From contig DJBL01000006.1 in assembly GCA_002435595.1 (NCBI GenBank), forward strand, positions 1 to 5,397: DNA of 5,397 nucleotides, given 5' to 3'. This document shows, in pieces, positions 4,751 to 5,397 of the stretch. A program made the translations under genes and the position numbers. Origin of the DNA: Stenotrophomonas maltophilia. GTDB taxonomy: Bacteria; Pseudomonadota; Gammaproteobacteria; Xanthomonadales; Xanthomonadaceae. The notes under the pieces were generated by a model that was not told where the DNA came from, ran no database searches, and was given only the letters and a program-made list of their open reading frames with translations. Every line of letters starts with the position of its first letter. Positions within the stretch are counted from its first letter, which is position 1.

Positions 4751-5397
4751 TCATTGGGTGGTGGCCTGGGCGCCACGGTAGCGTTCGGCCAGCTGCGCCA
4801 CCCGCTTCACGTAGTACTGGGTCTCGCTGTAGGGCGGCACGCCGCCGTGCCGGTCGACCGCGCCCTCGCCGGCGTTGTAGCCGGCCGCCGCCAGGGTGAG
4901 GTTGCCATTGAAGCGCTTGAGCAGCCAGGACAGGTACTGCACGCCGCCGCGGATGTTCTGCGCTGCGTCATAGGAATCGGTGACGCCGAAGCGGCGCGCG
5001 GTGGGCGGCATCAGCTGCATCAGGCCCTGCGCGCCGGCGCGGCTGAGCGCGGTGGGGTTGTAGGCCGACTCGGCATGGATGATGGCGCGCACCACGGCCT
5101 CCTCCACGCCGAACTCGCGGGCGGCGGCGGTGATCTCGCTCTGGAAGGCGGTGGTGTTGAGCCGCACCGAGCCGAAGTTGACGCCGGGGTTGGCCCCGCA
5201 GGCGTAGCAGCGCTCGATGAAGCTGTAATGGATGGTGCGGACCTGGCCGAGGCTGGCCAGCTGCGCCGGACGGGCACTGGTGTAGTGGCGTACCCCGTCC
5301 TTCATGTAGGAATACACCTGGCCGTTGACCACCCGGCCGGCCTTGCCGGTGCGGGGTGCGGGCGCCGCCGCCGCCGGGGCGGTCAGCACGGTCGCCT
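4751..5397 (-). CDS. Lytic transglycosylase, SLT domain (5' end outside the window)
   Basis: Lytic transglycosylases cleave peptidoglycan glycan strands with 1,6-anhydro-muramyl product formation, in the periplasm or at the envelope. Numbering from the GTG codon at 5389, the SLT (family 1, goose-lysozyme-like) domain spans about 82-205. Glu107 in IIHAESAYNP is the probable catalytic acid; GAQGLMQLMPPTARRFGV (119-136) and the AAGYNAGEGAV motif (168-178) complete the signature. The N-terminal part (about 20-60) has a short VYSYMKDGVRHYTSARP stretch like small DUF4124-type beta domains, then a CYAC pair (61-64). The frame stays open to the edge (reading A-T-V-L before the Ala/Pro-rich linker), so the GTG is probably not the true start and a signal peptide should lie just outside. 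It is co-directional with petA but separated by 182 nt; no functional link to the bc1 complex is implied. Confidence 0.9.
   Translation of the reverse strand, partial: ATVLTAPAAAAPAPRTGKAGRVVNGQVYSYMKDGVRHYTSARPAQLASLGQVRTIHYSFIERCYACGANPGVNFGSVRLNTTAFQSEITAAAREFGVEEAVVRAIIHAESAYNPTALSRAGAQGLMQLMPPTARRFGVTDSYDAAQNIRGGVQYLSWLLKRFNGNLTLAAAGYNAGEGAVDRHGGVPPYSETQYYVKRVAQLAERYRGAQATTQ

Noticed and set aside
1..5397. Mobile elements, CRISPR arrays, tRNA or rRNA genes, phage or defence genes
   Set aside because: No direct-repeat array, terminal inverted repeats with a transposase, tRNA-like cloverleaf or defence domain was seen; the window is conserved core genome with even composition.

Overview
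The window is a high-GC stretch of a gammaproteobacterial chromosome. It most likely comes from the Xanthomonadaceae/Lysobacteraceae (Stenotrophomonas, Xanthomonas or Pseudoxanthomonas type), judged from protein sequence style and gene order rather than any database search. Almost all of it is ordinary core genome. The petA-petB-petC-sspA-sspB order is familiar from other gammaproteobacteria such as Pseudomonas.

Layout, right to left along the minus strand. A 5'-truncated lytic transglycosylase (4751-5397) runs in from the right edge. A 182-nt gap holds a likely promoter and a leader hairpin. Next come petA (Rieske protein, 3948-4568), petB (cytochrome b, 2686-3945) and petC (cytochrome c1, 1947-2693), which together encode the three catalytic subunits of the ubiquinol:cytochrome c oxidoreductase (bc1 complex, complex III). 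These three are tightly packed: 2 nt between petA and petB, and an 8-nt overlap between petB and petC. A 160-nt gap with a terminator-like hairpin and a second inverted repeat beside the ribosome binding site separates petC from sspA (1151-1786). sspA encodes a glutathione-S-transferase-fold, RNA-polymerase-associated regulator. After 137 nt with a possible promoter comes sspB (570-1013), the ClpXP/SspB substrate-delivery adaptor.

On the plus strand a small membrane-anchored DUF3301 protein (135-491) converges on sspB. The two genes share a 78-nt gap with a strong GC-rich hairpin that may terminate transcription from both sides. The first ~95 bases hold the edge of another gene whose strand I cannot settle.

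How the genes work together: PetABC oxidises ubiquinol and passes electrons to cytochrome c while pumping protons. SspA (transcription under stress or starvation) and SspB (proteolysis of ssrA-tagged and other substrates) are functionally separate but conserved neighbours. I found no undescribed biological system. The points worth a second look are redox-site variants in the bc1 complex (PVWY Qo motif, Phe at the usual Tyr position of the Rieske cluster, 15-residue haem-ligand spacing in helix D) and RNA structures in the petA and sspA leaders.
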